A stretch of 64,000 nucleotides of DNA from JBFGFX01 sp965232455 (GTDB taxonomy: Bacteria; Pseudomonadota; Gammaproteobacteria; Steroidobacterales; Woeseiaceae): assembly GCA_965232455.1 (NCBI GenBank), contig OZ246981.1, positions 2,170,001 through 2,234,000 of the forward strand, given 5' to 3'. Each line of letters begins with the position of its first letter. Position 1 is the stretch's first letter. Below the pieces are notes generated by a model, which searched no databases, was not told where the DNA came from, and saw only the letters and a list, made by a program, of their open reading frames with translations. The position numbers and the translations under genes were made by a program. Positions 33,584 through 43,800 of this stretch are shown one piece after another.

Positions 33584-35023
33584 ATGCGCGACATGCTCCA
33601 ATTCTACATTGACGGCCGGTGGGTCGATCCGGCGTCGCCAAAGACGCTGAACGTCGTCAACCCCGCCACCGAGACCGTCGCCGGCCGTATCGGCATGGGC
33701 TCGGCCGAGGACGTCGATCTCGCGGTGGCTGCCGCGGCCCGCGCTTTCGCGGACTTTTCCCAGAGCTCGCGTGAACGGCGAATCGGGCTGCTGGAGCGGA
33801 TTCTGGAGGTCTTTTCGCAACGACACGATGAAATCGCGAGCGCAATCACCGAGGAAATGGGCGCACCCTGGAAACTCGCGAAATTCGCCCAGGCCGCCAG
33901 CGGCCCGCAGCATATACAGGCGACGGTCGAGGCACTAAGGACCTTCGAGTTCGACGAACAGCGAGGCACCACGCGTATCGCCAAAGAGCCTATCGGACCG
34001 TGCGCGCTCATCACACCCTGGAATTGGCCGATCAACCAGATCGCCGTCAAGGTTGCGCCCGCCATTGCCGCCGGCTGCACGATGGTGCTGAAACCCAGCG
34101 AGGTGGCGCCGTTCGACGCAATGATTTTCGCCGAGGTGTTGCACGAGGCCGGCGTGCCGCCCGGCGTATTCAATCTGATCAACGGCGACGGCCCGACCGT
34201 CGGCGCGGCGCTCGCCGGTCATCCGGACGTTGCAATGGTGTCGTTCACGGGATCGACGCGCGCGGGGATCTCCGTTGCGCAAAATGCGGCGCCGACCGTA
34301 AAGCGCGTTGCACAGGAGTTGGGCGGTAAATCGGCCAATATCATCCTCGCCGATGCGGACCTCGAAAAAGCGGTAAAAGCGGGCGTACGCGAGTGTTTCT
34401 CCAACAGCGGCCAGTCCTGTAACGCACCTACCCGGATGCTGGTGCCGCGGAATCGTGTCGAAGACGCGGCGTCCGTTGCGCGACAGGTTGCCGAGAACAC
34501 CGTGGTCGGCGACCCCAAGGCCGATGGCACGCACATCGGGCCGGTGGTCTCGGAAGCTCAGTGGAACAAGATTCAGAAACTGATACAAACGGGCATTGAC
34601 GAAGGCGCGGCGCTCGTGGCCGGCGGCCCGGGCCGCCCGGACGGGCTCGACACCGGGTATTTCGTGAAGCCCACGGTCTTCGCGGACGTTAGCAATGATA
34701 TGACAATCGCGCGCGAGGAGATTTTCGGTCCCGTTCTCGCAATCCTCGCCTACGACGACGACGACGACGCGGTGGCGATCGCCAACGACACGCCGTACGG
34801 CCTCTCAGGCTACGTCAGCTCCTCGAATCTCGAGCACGCCAGGAAAATCGCGGCACGGCTACGCACCGGAATGGTCCATATCAACGGCGCGTCGCTGGAT
34901 TCGCAGGCGCCTTTCGGGGGCTACAAACAATCCGGTAACGGCCGCGAGTGGGGTCCGCGCGGCATCGACGAGTACCTCGAGGTGAAATCGATCTACGGCT
35001 ACGAGGCGCGAAAAGCGGGTTAA
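33584..35023 (+). CDS. NAD(P)-dependent aldehyde dehydrogenase
   Basis: 479 residues, normal ALDH length. Motifs: LKPSEVAPFDA and VSFTGSTRAG (cofactor binding), the general base in QELGGKSANIILADADLE and the catalytic Cys in CFSNSGQSCNAPTRMLV, then EEIFGPVLAI and PFGGYKQSGNGREWG. Oxidises an aldehyde to the acid. The substrate is not predictable from the sequence. Divergent from an FAD-linked oxidase; no operon partner is seen. Two ATGs (first and fourth codon) are possible starts. Confidence 0.93.
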   Translation: MRDMLQFYIDGRWVDPASPKTLNVVNPATETVAGRIGMGSAEDVDLAVAAAARAFADFSQSSRERRIGLLERILEVFSQRHDEIASAITEEMGAPWKLAKFAQAASGPQHIQATVEALRTFEFDEQRGTTRIAKEPIGPCALITPWNWPINQIAVKVAPAIAAGCTMVLKPSEVAPFDAMIFAEVLHEAGVPPGVFNLINGDGPTVGAALAGHPDVAMVSFTGSTRAGISVAQNAAPTVKRVAQELGGKSANIILADADLEKAVKAGVRECFSNSGQSCNAPTRMLVPRNRVEDAASVARQVAENTVVGDPKADGTHIGPVVSEAQWNKIQKLIQTGIDEGAALVAGGPGRPDGLDTGYFVKPTVFADVSNDMTIAREEIFGPVLAILAYDDDDDAVAIANDTPYGLSGYVSSSNLEHARKIAARLRTGMVHINGASLDSQAPFGGYKQSGNGREWGPRGIDEYLEVKSIYGYEARKAG

Positions 35024-35118
35024 ACCACTTACATTGACACCGAATCGAAACCACGGCGTCCTGGACGCGGCGCATCAAGCCGCACTGCACTGACCCCGGA
35101 AAACAGAGAATCAACATT

Positions 35119-36462
35119 ATGCTAAGTATTATTCGCGCGCTCCTACTGACGTTGTTGTCGGCCGCCCTGTACGGGTGCACCGAAACCCGATTCGAGGACG
35201 CTACGGGCAAGATCCAGTTACGCGGCATCAACGGTATTGTCGAATCGGCGGACGTCGTTTTTCTGATCGAAGAACGAGCGCTGGAGCAGCTCGCGTACAA
35301 AAGCGCGACGGGGCGACAGGAATTCGACAACCTGAGCTACAACTTCAATTTTGACCTCCTCATACCGCTCGAAGACGATCGGCGGCTCTCGACCCAGTTC
35401 GTGGACACGGTCGAGGACATCGAATATACGTTCGTCCTGGCCGGCTCGATTGCCAGCCCGCAGATTCTGCAGTGGGAACGTCCGGTGCGCGTCTGGGAAG
35501 GCAGCGAGACCGTCATCGAGGTCGGCGCGGGGCACGCCGGCAATACGATCGGTGAAGTCGACGTCTATTTCGCCGCGCCCGGCACGGTACCGGTGCTCGG
35601 CAGCGCGCTGGGTTCAATCGATTTTGGCGGGCAGATTGCGGACGCCGAATTCGCGGCCGGTGAATACGAGATCGTCCTGACCGCAAAAGACGACCCGGCC
35701 AACGTATTGTTTACGAGCAATTCGGTGACGCTGGCCGCCGCCACTTCATACACAATCGCTGTTTTCGACCCCGACCCGTCGCTAACCGCGCCGATCAACG
35801 TGCGCTTGATACCGCTGGCCGGAAACGCGATCGAACTCACGGACGCCAACTTTCCGGCAACCGCGCAGTTCGTCAACGCCGCTTTTGGCAGCGGCAACAT
35901 CGACGTCGCAGCGGACGGTGACTTCGCCAATCTCCTCGCCAGCAACCTGCCTCACGGTATGGTTTCGCCGGACGTCGAGGTCGCCAGCGGAACAACGCCG
36001 TATGCCTTCACGCCGACCGGCAACACGATGCCGTTGTTCGAGGAGGACTTGAGCTTCCTTCGCAGCACGCGCTCCACGGTGATTCTGCTCGGCGAGGTCG
36101 GTGATCTGCAGTCGCTCGTTCTACCGAGCCTGCGCCGCGGATTCACCTCGGCCGCGCAGATTCGCGCGACCAATGCGAGTTTCAACGCGCAGAGTGTCGA
36201 CATTTACCTCACCGCGCCGGGCGACGCGATTGACGACCGCTTACCGAACATACGCGCGCTGGAATTCGACCGCGCCACCGGTGTCGGGCAGCAGGCGGCG
36301 CAGGAACTGGAGGTGACGGTCACGCTGAACGGTGAAACAACCCCGATCGTCGGTCCGTTGCCGCTGACGCTGAGTCTCAATGACATTGTCGAATTGGTCG
36401 TACTGGACACCGCGGACCCGAACGTTGCGGATCTGCTGATCTTCAGCAACGTCAATCCCTGA
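35119..36462 (+). CDS. DUF4397-like repeat lipoprotein
   Basis: 447 residues with signal peptide and lipobox LYGC (Cys 20). Several beta-rich repeats follow, with VDVYFAAPGT, VDIYLTAPGD and ELVVLDTADP-type motifs that resemble DUF4397 domains of cell-envelope lipoproteins. It has no visible enzyme motif. Probably an outer-membrane surface or periplasmic lipoprotein. It follows the aldehyde dehydrogenase gene by 95 bp and is convergent with the next gene. Confidence 0.65.
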   Translation: MLSIIRALLLTLLSAALYGCTETRFEDATGKIQLRGINGIVESADVVFLIEERALEQLAYKSATGRQEFDNLSYNFNFDLLIPLEDDRRLSTQFVDTVEDIEYTFVLAGSIASPQILQWERPVRVWEGSETVIEVGAGHAGNTIGEVDVYFAAPGTVPVLGSALGSIDFGGQIADAEFAAGEYEIVLTAKDDPANVLFTSNSVTLAAATSYTIAVFDPDPSLTAPINVRLIPLAGNAIELTDANFPATAQFVNAAFGSGNIDVAADGDFANLLASNLPHGMVSPDVEVASGTTPYAFTPTGNTMPLFEEDLSFLRSTRSTVILLGEVGDLQSLVLPSLRRGFTSAAQIRATNASFNAQSVDIYLTAPGDAIDDRLPNIRALEFDRATGVGQQAAQELEVTVTLNGETTPIVGPLPLTLSLNDIVELVVLDTADPNVADLLIFSNVNP

Positions 36463-36481
36463 GTTTCACCCGGGCGAATCG

Positions 36482-38404
36482 TCAGGAAGCGATTGCCGCC
36501 TCGACGTAAGCCGCCCGGTCGTTCGACGCTTCCTCGTCGCTGATGGACTTCGCGTTGTACATCGCCTGATCGGCAATACTGACCAGATGCCAGAGGTCCT
36601 CCCCGTGTTTCGGTATCAGCGCGATACCCACGCTGGCCGTGCAGCTGATTTCCTCGCCCTGGATGATGTACGCCTCGGATGCCGTCTCGACCAGCCGCCC
36701 GGCAACGTGTTTGGCGTCCTCTACGGACACGCCCGGCAACACGATTGCAAACTCGTCGCCGCCCAGGCGGCCGAGTATGTCCTCGGGACGCAGGCAGAAT
36801 TCGAGGCGGTGACCAAACGCCTTGAGCAACGCATCGCCGGCCTGGTGGCCGAAACGATCGTTGATTGACTTGAACTGATTGAGGTCCAGGTACAACACCG
36901 CTCCCCGTTCGTGCCTGGCGATGCCCGCCGACGCAGTTTCCTCGAAGCCGCGACGATTCAGCACGCCGGTCAACGGATCGCGAAGGGCGTCCGCCAGCAT
37001 CTTCGTTTCGGCGCGCTTGCGCTGAGTGATGTCGATGAGCGTTACGGAAAAGTCGTTACCCACGGGTTCGGCGATAACGCGCAGCCAGCAGTCACCGCCG
37101 TCAACCTCGATTTCCGACTCGTAGCCGGCGCCCGGCGTCTCCTCGGAATCGGTGTCCCCGAACCTCTGCATCAGCCGGTCTGGCCTCAACAACTCGAGCT
37201 TGCCGAGCGGCATCCCAACCAGCGTGCCGTTACCGCTTTCCAGAAAACGTTCGGCCGCGCGGTTGGCAAACGTGCAGCGAAAGCGGCCGTCGGCGCCCAG
37301 GTCCTTGGCGAACCGCAGGATGCCGTTCGAGGAATGCTCGACCAGTGAACGAATAAGCTGTTCGCTGTCGGCCAGGGCCCGAAGCGTTCGTTTGCGTTCC
37401 GTGACATCGCGACACACGACCACCATACCGCGGTCTTCGCCGTAAGGGCCGACGAGCGGCGCGCTGTTCAACTCGAAGAATCGATCGGCTTTCATGCGCA
37501 CGGTCTGAGACAACTCCTTCCGCTCGCCGCTCAGCAGGACTTCCCTCGCTTCCGGCAAGTCTTCCCACAGGTGCTGACCGATCAGCTCGCGCTCGTCCGA
37601 GTTGAGGAGATCCTGGGCCGGTTGATTGGCGCTGATGATTCGCTGCGACGTGTCCAGCACAATGATCGCGTCGCGAACATGGTCGAACAGGGTTTGGTAG
37701 GCGAGCGGCGTGAAGTCGTGTACGCGCAGCGCGACGCTCGCCCACGCATAAAGCGGCAGGAATACGACCATCGTTGACGCCGTCAGCGGAAAGTTCGGCG
37801 GGCCGAGATCGAAAATGCTGTTGGCCACGTTTACCCCGAACGGCAGGACCGCGCAGACAAGTATGAGTGTCACCTTGCCGCGATGCGCACGTGCGATCGT
37901 CGGCAGCCGACCGGCGAGCGCGACAATCGAGTAGGCGAACAGGCCGTAGGCGAAAGGCATGTAGACGATCCGGAACCAGAAATGCTCCTTGATGTTGCTG
38001 AACCGGACGCCGGAGTCGCTCAGGGTCGCCGTCCACAACAAACCGTGAAACGAGTTGCTCATGGCGAGAAGCGTCGTGACGATCGGTATGATCGACAGCA
38101 CGACGAGCTGGTAACACCTGGGCCTGCCGACGGTGTAGTCACGATAGATCGTGTAAAGGACGATGGGCATGAAGCCCGTCGCGAGTATGCTCAATACCCT
38201 GCCGATGCCAAACAGATGCAGATCCTTGGCGCCGTACCAAAATGCGCTGCCGATCACCATGACGCCGACCAGAAACAGGAAGTAGCTGATTGCGTTGCTG
38301 CCGATCCTCGACGTAGCGCGGGCTGCGCGCACGGCCAGCCACAGGTACAGCAAACCTGCGAGACCAAACGCCGTGGGCAGGCTGTCGTGCACAGCCGCTA
38401 GCAC
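36482..38404 (-). CDS. 7TM-PAS-PAS-GGDEF diguanylate cyclase
   Basis: 640 residues. About seven N-terminal membrane helices (1-235) form a sensor of the histidine-kinase 7TM type, followed by PAS (about 240-335, FDHVRDAIIVLDTSQRII), a second PAS (about 345-465, WLRVIAEPVGNDFSVTLIDIT) and a GGDEF domain with intact GRLGGDEFAIV and a KHGEDL segment. Likely makes cyclic-di-GMP in response to a membrane signal. It is convergent with the lipoprotein and upstream of the next leftward genes only by a REP-like element. Confidence 0.9.
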   Translation of the reverse strand: MLAAVHDSLPTAFGLAGLLYLWLAVRAARATSRIGSNAISYFLFLVGVMVIGSAFWYGAKDLHLFGIGRVLSILATGFMPIVLYTIYRDYTVGRPRCYQLVVLSIIPIVTTLLAMSNSFHGLLWTATLSDSGVRFSNIKEHFWFRIVYMPFAYGLFAYSIVALAGRLPTIARAHRGKVTLILVCAVLPFGVNVANSIFDLGPPNFPLTASTMVVFLPLYAWASVALRVHDFTPLAYQTLFDHVRDAIIVLDTSQRIISANQPAQDLLNSDERELIGQHLWEDLPEAREVLLSGERKELSQTVRMKADRFFELNSAPLVGPYGEDRGMVVVCRDVTERKRTLRALADSEQLIRSLVEHSSNGILRFAKDLGADGRFRCTFANRAAERFLESGNGTLVGMPLGKLELLRPDRLMQRFGDTDSEETPGAGYESEIEVDGGDCWLRVIAEPVGNDFSVTLIDITQRKRAETKMLADALRDPLTGVLNRRGFEETASAGIARHERGAVLYLDLNQFKSINDRFGHQAGDALLKAFGHRLEFCLRPEDILGRLGGDEFAIVLPGVSVEDAKHVAGRLVETASEAYIIQGEEISCTASVGIALIPKHGEDLWHLVSIADQAMYNAKSISDEEASNDRAAYVEAAIAS

Positions 38405-38581
38405 GAAAGAGCCCCCGACATCAGACAGTTGGAGTCGGCGTACATTAAACGATGCTAGCGGTATAACGGGCCGATTGCTGCGACCTGTGCCGCATTCCCC
38501 GCCGTGGAACCGGTTCGCGAGCGTTCAAGGCGAAAAAAATGTGATCCAGATCAGGACTTTACACGACGCCTTTTTGCCCCC

Positions 38582-38609
38582 GTAGGAGCTCGTCCTGACG
38601 AGCTCCTAC
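38582..38609. repeat. REP-like hairpin
   Basis: GTAGGAGCTCGT and ACGAGCTCCTAC pair perfectly with loop CCTG. It lies between the YbdK-like gene and the 7TM-GGDEF gene and shares its core with the element at 33412. Confidence 0.7.
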
Positions 38610-38638
38610 AGAGAAACAAGGTGTTTATTGGACCGGTT

Positions 38639-39775
38639 TTAGAGACCTTCCGCGGTGTCGCTGACGAGGGTGTCGACGACGGCCCGCAGGCACTCCTCAT
38701 TGGTTTTTCCGGCCGCCTGCGCCAGTTCGTAGGCTTTGAGCTGGCGATGCGCGCTCGTGCCGCGCGTCAAAATGTCCTGCACGGCGCCAATCTCTTCCTC
38801 GCAGCCCAGCACTTCGGCGTCCTCGGCGGTCAGATTCAGAATATCGCCCAGGAGATCGGCAAACGGCACGAGTGCGCCTTTGGCGAAATCGATGAGGCCT
38901 TCATCGAAGCTGTAGCGCATCGCGCGCCAACGGTTCTCGCTGATCAGCATCGTCGCGTACGTTCGCCAGCGCTGATTGTTGACGCGCAGGCGGTACAACA
39001 TGCGCATGATGCAGACCAACATCGCCGTCAGTGCGACGGTATCGTCCAGACGCGTACAGACGTCCATCACCCGGGTTTCGAGCGTCGGAAAGCGACAGCT
39101 CGGCCTCATGTCCCACCAAATCTTCGAGGCGTCCTCGATCATTCCCGCATTCGTCAGAATATTCAGGTGGCGTTCGTATTCACCGTAACTCTGAAAACGT
39201 TCGGGCAGGCCGGTCCGCGGCAGCGCGTCGAACACAGTCAACCGGTAACTCTTGAGTCCGGTGTCGCGCCCTTCCCAAAACGGCGACGAACAGGAGAGAG
39301 CCAGCAAATGCGGCAGAAAATAGGCGAACTGGCTCATCAGGTCGACGCGCAGATTGTCGTCGCCGACCCCGACGTGCACGTGCATTCCGCAGATCATCAG
39401 CCGGCGCGCGGCACCCTGCATCTCGGCGGTCAGCGCTTCGTATCGGTCTTTCTGAGTATGCTTTTGTTCCGACCAGCGGCTGAATGGGTGAGTGGAGGCC
39501 GCCACCGGCGCCAACCCGTGCCTGTCCGCGACTTCGACGATGCAACGGCGTAATCGGGTCAGGTCCTCGCGCACCTCCTGGACGTCCTTGCAGACCTTGG
39601 TTCCGATTTCGATCTGCGATCTCAGCAGCTCCGAACTCACCTGCGAGCCGCACATTTCCTCACATTCACCGATCAGAGAGGCCGGCGGATCGGCAACCAG
39701 CGCGCGAGTCTCCTTGTCGACCAGAAGGTATTCCTCCTCCACGCCGATCGTGAATTCCGGTGGTTTTCCAATCAT
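38639..39775 (-). CDS. ybdK: YbdK-type carboxylate-amine ligase (GCS2 family)
   Basis: 378 residues. Glutamate-cysteine ligase-like fold: FTIGVEEEYLLVDKETR (nucleotide/metal), CGMHVHVGVGD and NENRWRAMRY-type segment ISENRWRAMRYSFDEGL. YbdK proteins have weak glutamate-cysteine ligase activity in vitro; their natural product is unknown. The adjacent upstream gene encodes an N-formylglutamate amidohydrolase-like protein, a pairing often found, which suggests a linked gamma-glutamyl or peptide metabolism. The start is clear (MIGKPPEFTIGVEEEY). Confidence 0.87.
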   Translation of the reverse strand: MIGKPPEFTIGVEEEYLLVDKETRALVADPPASLIGECEEMCGSQVSSELLRSQIEIGTKVCKDVQEVREDLTRLRRCIVEVADRHGLAPVAASTHPFSRWSEQKHTQKDRYEALTAEMQGAARRLMICGMHVHVGVGDDNLRVDLMSQFAYFLPHLLALSCSSPFWEGRDTGLKSYRLTVFDALPRTGLPERFQSYGEYERHLNILTNAGMIEDASKIWWDMRPSCRFPTLETRVMDVCTRLDDTVALTAMLVCIMRMLYRLRVNNQRWRTYATMLISENRWRAMRYSFDEGLIDFAKGALVPFADLLGDILNLTAEDAEVLGCEEEIGAVQDILTRGTSAHRQLKAYELAQAAGKTNEECLRAVVDTLVSDTAEGL

Positions 39776-39847
39776 CGCTTTCCCCTACTCTGATCGAATT
39801 CCCTTCCGCGTCATTTGTTGTCGCCCGATCCCTCGGACGGAGCGTCT

Positions 39848-40678
39848 TTACGCCGTTATTGTCGACTCCCTGTCCAACGAGCGGCGGCCTCCCCCTGAAG
39901 GTACACTTTTGATGATGTCGTGCAAAATTTCCGCGATCACCTCCACGCCGGCCTGATCGTCGATCAGGTCCTGACGGATCTCGATACCGACATGCGGAAT
40001 GCCGGCGGCCTCGGCGTGGTGGTCGATCGTGAAGTCCATCGGCGCCTTGCCCGAATACGGTTCGTTGTCGCCGACGACGTAACCCGCCCTTGAGAAGCCG
40101 TCGATCAGGATCTCCGCGGTCGGGCGGTCTGCGTCCCACAAGATACCGATCTCCCACGGTCTGGAAACGCCGTTCATGACGGGTGTAAAACTGTGTATCG
40201 AAAACAGAGCCGGTGGATAGTCGATAGCGGACAGCCGTTTGACCTCGACGTCCACGGCGTAGTGATACGGCCAGTATATTTCACTGGCGCGAGCGTCCTT
40301 CTGCCGTTGGTTCAGATTCCGATTGCCGTGAATCACGACGCCGTCGCCGAATTCGAGAAATGCGCTCGGGTCCATGAGATTGCGATTGCAGTCCACCACC
40401 AGCCGCGAATACTGCGCGAGCACGGACGTGACCTCGAGCGAGGCCGCAAGCCGCTCCGTCAACGGCCCGGCGCCGATGTCCCAGGCCAGGTGGCAGATGC
40501 GGGCGACCGGGTCCAGGCCCATGGTGCCCAGCGACGCCGGGAAGCGCCGGCTGGCGTGATCACAGACAAGCAGAATCGGTTCGGTGGCGGTTGGATTCAG
40601 CACCTTGAACGGCATAGGTTCGTTCGCTGCCAAAAGCTCATTTTGGGTGTTGTTTGGCGGATCGCCTTCCTGGAGCAT
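39848..40678 (-). CDS. N-formylglutamate amidohydrolase family protein
   Basis: About 276 residues. Family motifs: ILLVCDHASRRFPASLGTMG near the start, VVDCNRNLMDP, LFSIHSFTPVMNG and DFTIDHHAEAAGIPHVGIEIRQD with metal-binding His and Asp/Glu. Hydrolyses an N-acylated acidic amino acid or related amide; the exact substrate is not known. The gene is 72 bp upstream of the YbdK-like gene and shares its direction. The start is uncertain: ATG at 40678 or the later MPFKVL; the frame is open further upstream but that part looks unconserved. Confidence 0.83.
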   Translation of the reverse strand: MLQEGDPPNNTQNELLAANEPMPFKVLNPTATEPILLVCDHASRRFPASLGTMGLDPVARICHLAWDIGAGPLTERLAASLEVTSVLAQYSRLVVDCNRNLMDPSAFLEFGDGVVIHGNRNLNQRQKDARASEIYWPYHYAVDVEVKRLSAIDYPPALFSIHSFTPVMNGVSRPWEIGILWDADRPTAEILIDGFSRAGYVVGDNEPYSGKAPMDFTIDHHAEAAGIPHVGIEIRQDLIDDQAGVEVIAEILHDIIKSVPSGGGRRSLDRESTITA

Positions 40679-40811
40679 GCGTGGTCCGGTATCAGTCCAT
40701 ATCAGCGGCCAGTGTACCGCAACCCTACCGAAGATTGGCCGCAACACGGGTTCGGATTGTCCCTACTCCAACCCGGCGGGGTGCGCCGAGTCCGGAGACC
40801 CCCGCGAACGC

Positions 40812-43800
40812 TCAGGCGCGCATTGACGAAGAAGCGTAGCCCGCCCACGGCTGAAAGGACTGCACCGACTCCGGCCGGGCGATGTAATAACCCTGGGCGT
40901 ACGCGACGCCCAAATCCGCCAGTTTTTCGAGCACGTCCTTTGTCTCGACGCGCTCCGCGATCGTCTGGATCCCCATCGCGTGCCCAACCTGGCTGATGGC
41001 GCGGACCATGCTCTCGTCAACCGAATCGTCGACCACGTTGCTGATGAACTGTCCGTCGATCTTGAGATAGTCGACCGGCAGATTCTTGAGATAGGTAAAC
41101 GACGAAAGTCCGCTGCCGAAATCGTCGAGCGAAAACTTGCAGCCGAGTTTCTTCAGCGCCTGCATGAAGTGGATCACGCGCGCCAGGTTCGAGATTGCGG
41201 CCGTTTCGGTGATCTCGAAACAGATTGCACCCTCGGGCAGCTTGTGCCGTTCCAGTTCCTGAATGACGTACTCGAGAAATCGGTCCTCGCTGAGCGACGT
41301 GCCGGAGAGATTTATCGCCAGCGTGAAACGTGCGGCGTCGTTTTTGCTGCTGCCGTCCGCCAACTCCGTTAGCGCTTCGCGGATCACCCATCGATCCAGC
41401 GTCGACATCATGTTGTAACGTTCAGCGGCGGGAATGAACTGATCCGGCTGCACGAGCGCGCCATTCTCATCGCGCATCCGCAGCAGCAGCTCGTAATGGC
41501 CTCGCTCCGTCCCCTTGTCCTCGGCGATACCGATGATCGGCTGAAAGTAGAGTTCGAGGCGATTGTCCTCGACCGCGCTGGTAATCCTGGATACCCACTT
41601 CATCTCTTCGTGGCGTAGTGAGGCGTCGCTGTCCTGATAGAGATGGATCTGGTTGCGCCCCATGTCTTTCGCGGAGTAACAGGCAACGTCGGCCGAGCTC
41701 ATGACGGTAGCGACGTCCGTGCTCTCCGCGGTCACCATGACTACCCCGATCGAGCAGCGAACGTTGGTGAACGCGTCTTTCCAGATGAAACGATGCTCCT
41801 CGACGGCCAGCCGGATCGCCTCGGCGACCTCCATCGCGCGATCCTGGTCGCAGCGCTCGAGCAGCACGCCGAATTCGTCGCCGCCCAGGCGGGCAACGAT
41901 GTCGGTGGAACGTATGTTTGCCTGGATGATCTCCGTCACCTGTCGTAACAGCTCGTCACCGGCGGTGTGCCCAAACGTATCGTTGACGACCTTGAACTGA
42001 TCGAGATCGACGTAAAGCAGCGCGTTGCCGACCATCGGGTCTTCGTGCGTACGTTCTAGTGCGGCGACGAGCTGATTCTCGAACTCGCGGCGGTTGATCA
42101 GGCCCGTCGTCGCGTCGTGTGAAGCCTGATACGAAAGCTGCCGGAAAAGGCGCGTCTCTTTGCTGATATCGTGAAACACCATGACCGCCCCGATGATGTT
42201 GCCAATACGATCACGGATGGGCGCCGCGGAATCCTGGATCGGCACTTCCTGACCGTCCTTGCCAATCAGCACCGAATTGTGCGCGAGCGTAATCACGCGG
42301 CCCTCGTTCAGGCAACGGCGCACGGGGTTTTCCACCGTGGACCGCGTGTGTTCGTTCACGATCGTCATGATCTGGTCCACCGGCACGCCGCGCGCGCTGC
42401 GCTTGTCCCAACCGGTCAGCTCCTGCGCAACCGGATTGACGTAGTCGATGTTGCCGTCGGCATCGGTCGTGATGACGCCGTCGCCAATCGACTGCAAGGT
42501 CACCTGGGCGCGCTCTTTTTCCTCGAAGACACGCGTCTCGGCGATTTTGCGTTCGGTAATGTCCGTGATCGTGCCCTCGTGCGCAACGATTTTGCCTTCG
42601 TCGTCGTAGATGGCGCGCGAATTCTCCAGGACGACGATTTCGCGGCCGTCCTTGCGGCGCACGCGGTACTCGAAGTTGCGCACGAAACCCTGGGCCTCCA
42701 GCCGGGCGCAAACGCGCTCGCGATCGATCGGGTTGACGTACAGCATGGTCGTCCTGCCGCCGGCTTTCAGCTCTTCGGCACTTTCGTAGCCGAGCATCTC
42801 GACCAGCGCCGGGTTCACGGTGATAATCTCGCCGTCCTGGGACGCGATGTAGACGCCGTCCACGACGTTCTCGAACAGCCCGCGGTAGCGTGCCTCGCTG
42901 CTCCGTAGCTTTTCTTCGTCGATCTGACGCTTGATTGCAATCCCGGCGAGACGCGCTACCCGGCCGAGTTTGTCGAGTTCCTCGGTCGTCGGCTGCCGCG
43001 GTTTGTCCACGTAAACGTCCAACGCGCCTATGATCCGGCCGGCGGCGCCGAAAACGGGAAACGACCAGGATGCGCGCACGTTGTGTTTCTTGGCGTCCGC
43101 GCGATAGCCGTTCCAGGCGTCGGACTTGCGGATGTCCGCGTCGATTTTTTCCCGCGTGTGGAATACAGCGGCGCCGCAGGCAATGCTATCAGCGGCGACC
43201 GGGACAAATTCGAGCAGTCGTTTGAAGCCTTCGGGCAAGCTCGGCGCCTGCTCGACCGAGAGGCGCTGATTTTTGATGTCGAGCACCATGACCGCGGCAC
43301 GCAGATTGTCGCCCACTTTCTCGGCGGACCGGCATATCGCCCGTAAGGTCCGGTGAAACGGCGCGCTGGACGCAATCATCTCGAGAATCTTGTTCTGCGC
43401 ATAGCCGAATTCGTCGCTCGCCTTGCGCTCCGAAATATCGGTGATGCTCACACGCAGCAGTTTGTGATGGCCCGCGGGCAATCGGCTGAAGCGGACCTCA
43501 CACGGAAACTCACGGCCGTTTGCATCCTTGTGCAGCCACTCGAACGTCGGGTGAGCGCCGTTGAGCGCACGGTCGATGTGGCCGCGACGTACGCCGAACG
43601 ACGGCTGACCGTCGGGCTGCATCGTCGGACTGATCGCTTTTGGACCGATGCTCAACAGTCTGGCGCGCGACAGATTGAACAGTTCACAGGCTTTGTCGTT
43701 GGCATCGGAAAACCGATTCTTGTCAACGTCGAATACGACGATCGCCTCCGGCGCGTTTTCGACCAGCGCCCGGTAGCGCTCTTCGTTCTCACGCAGCGCC

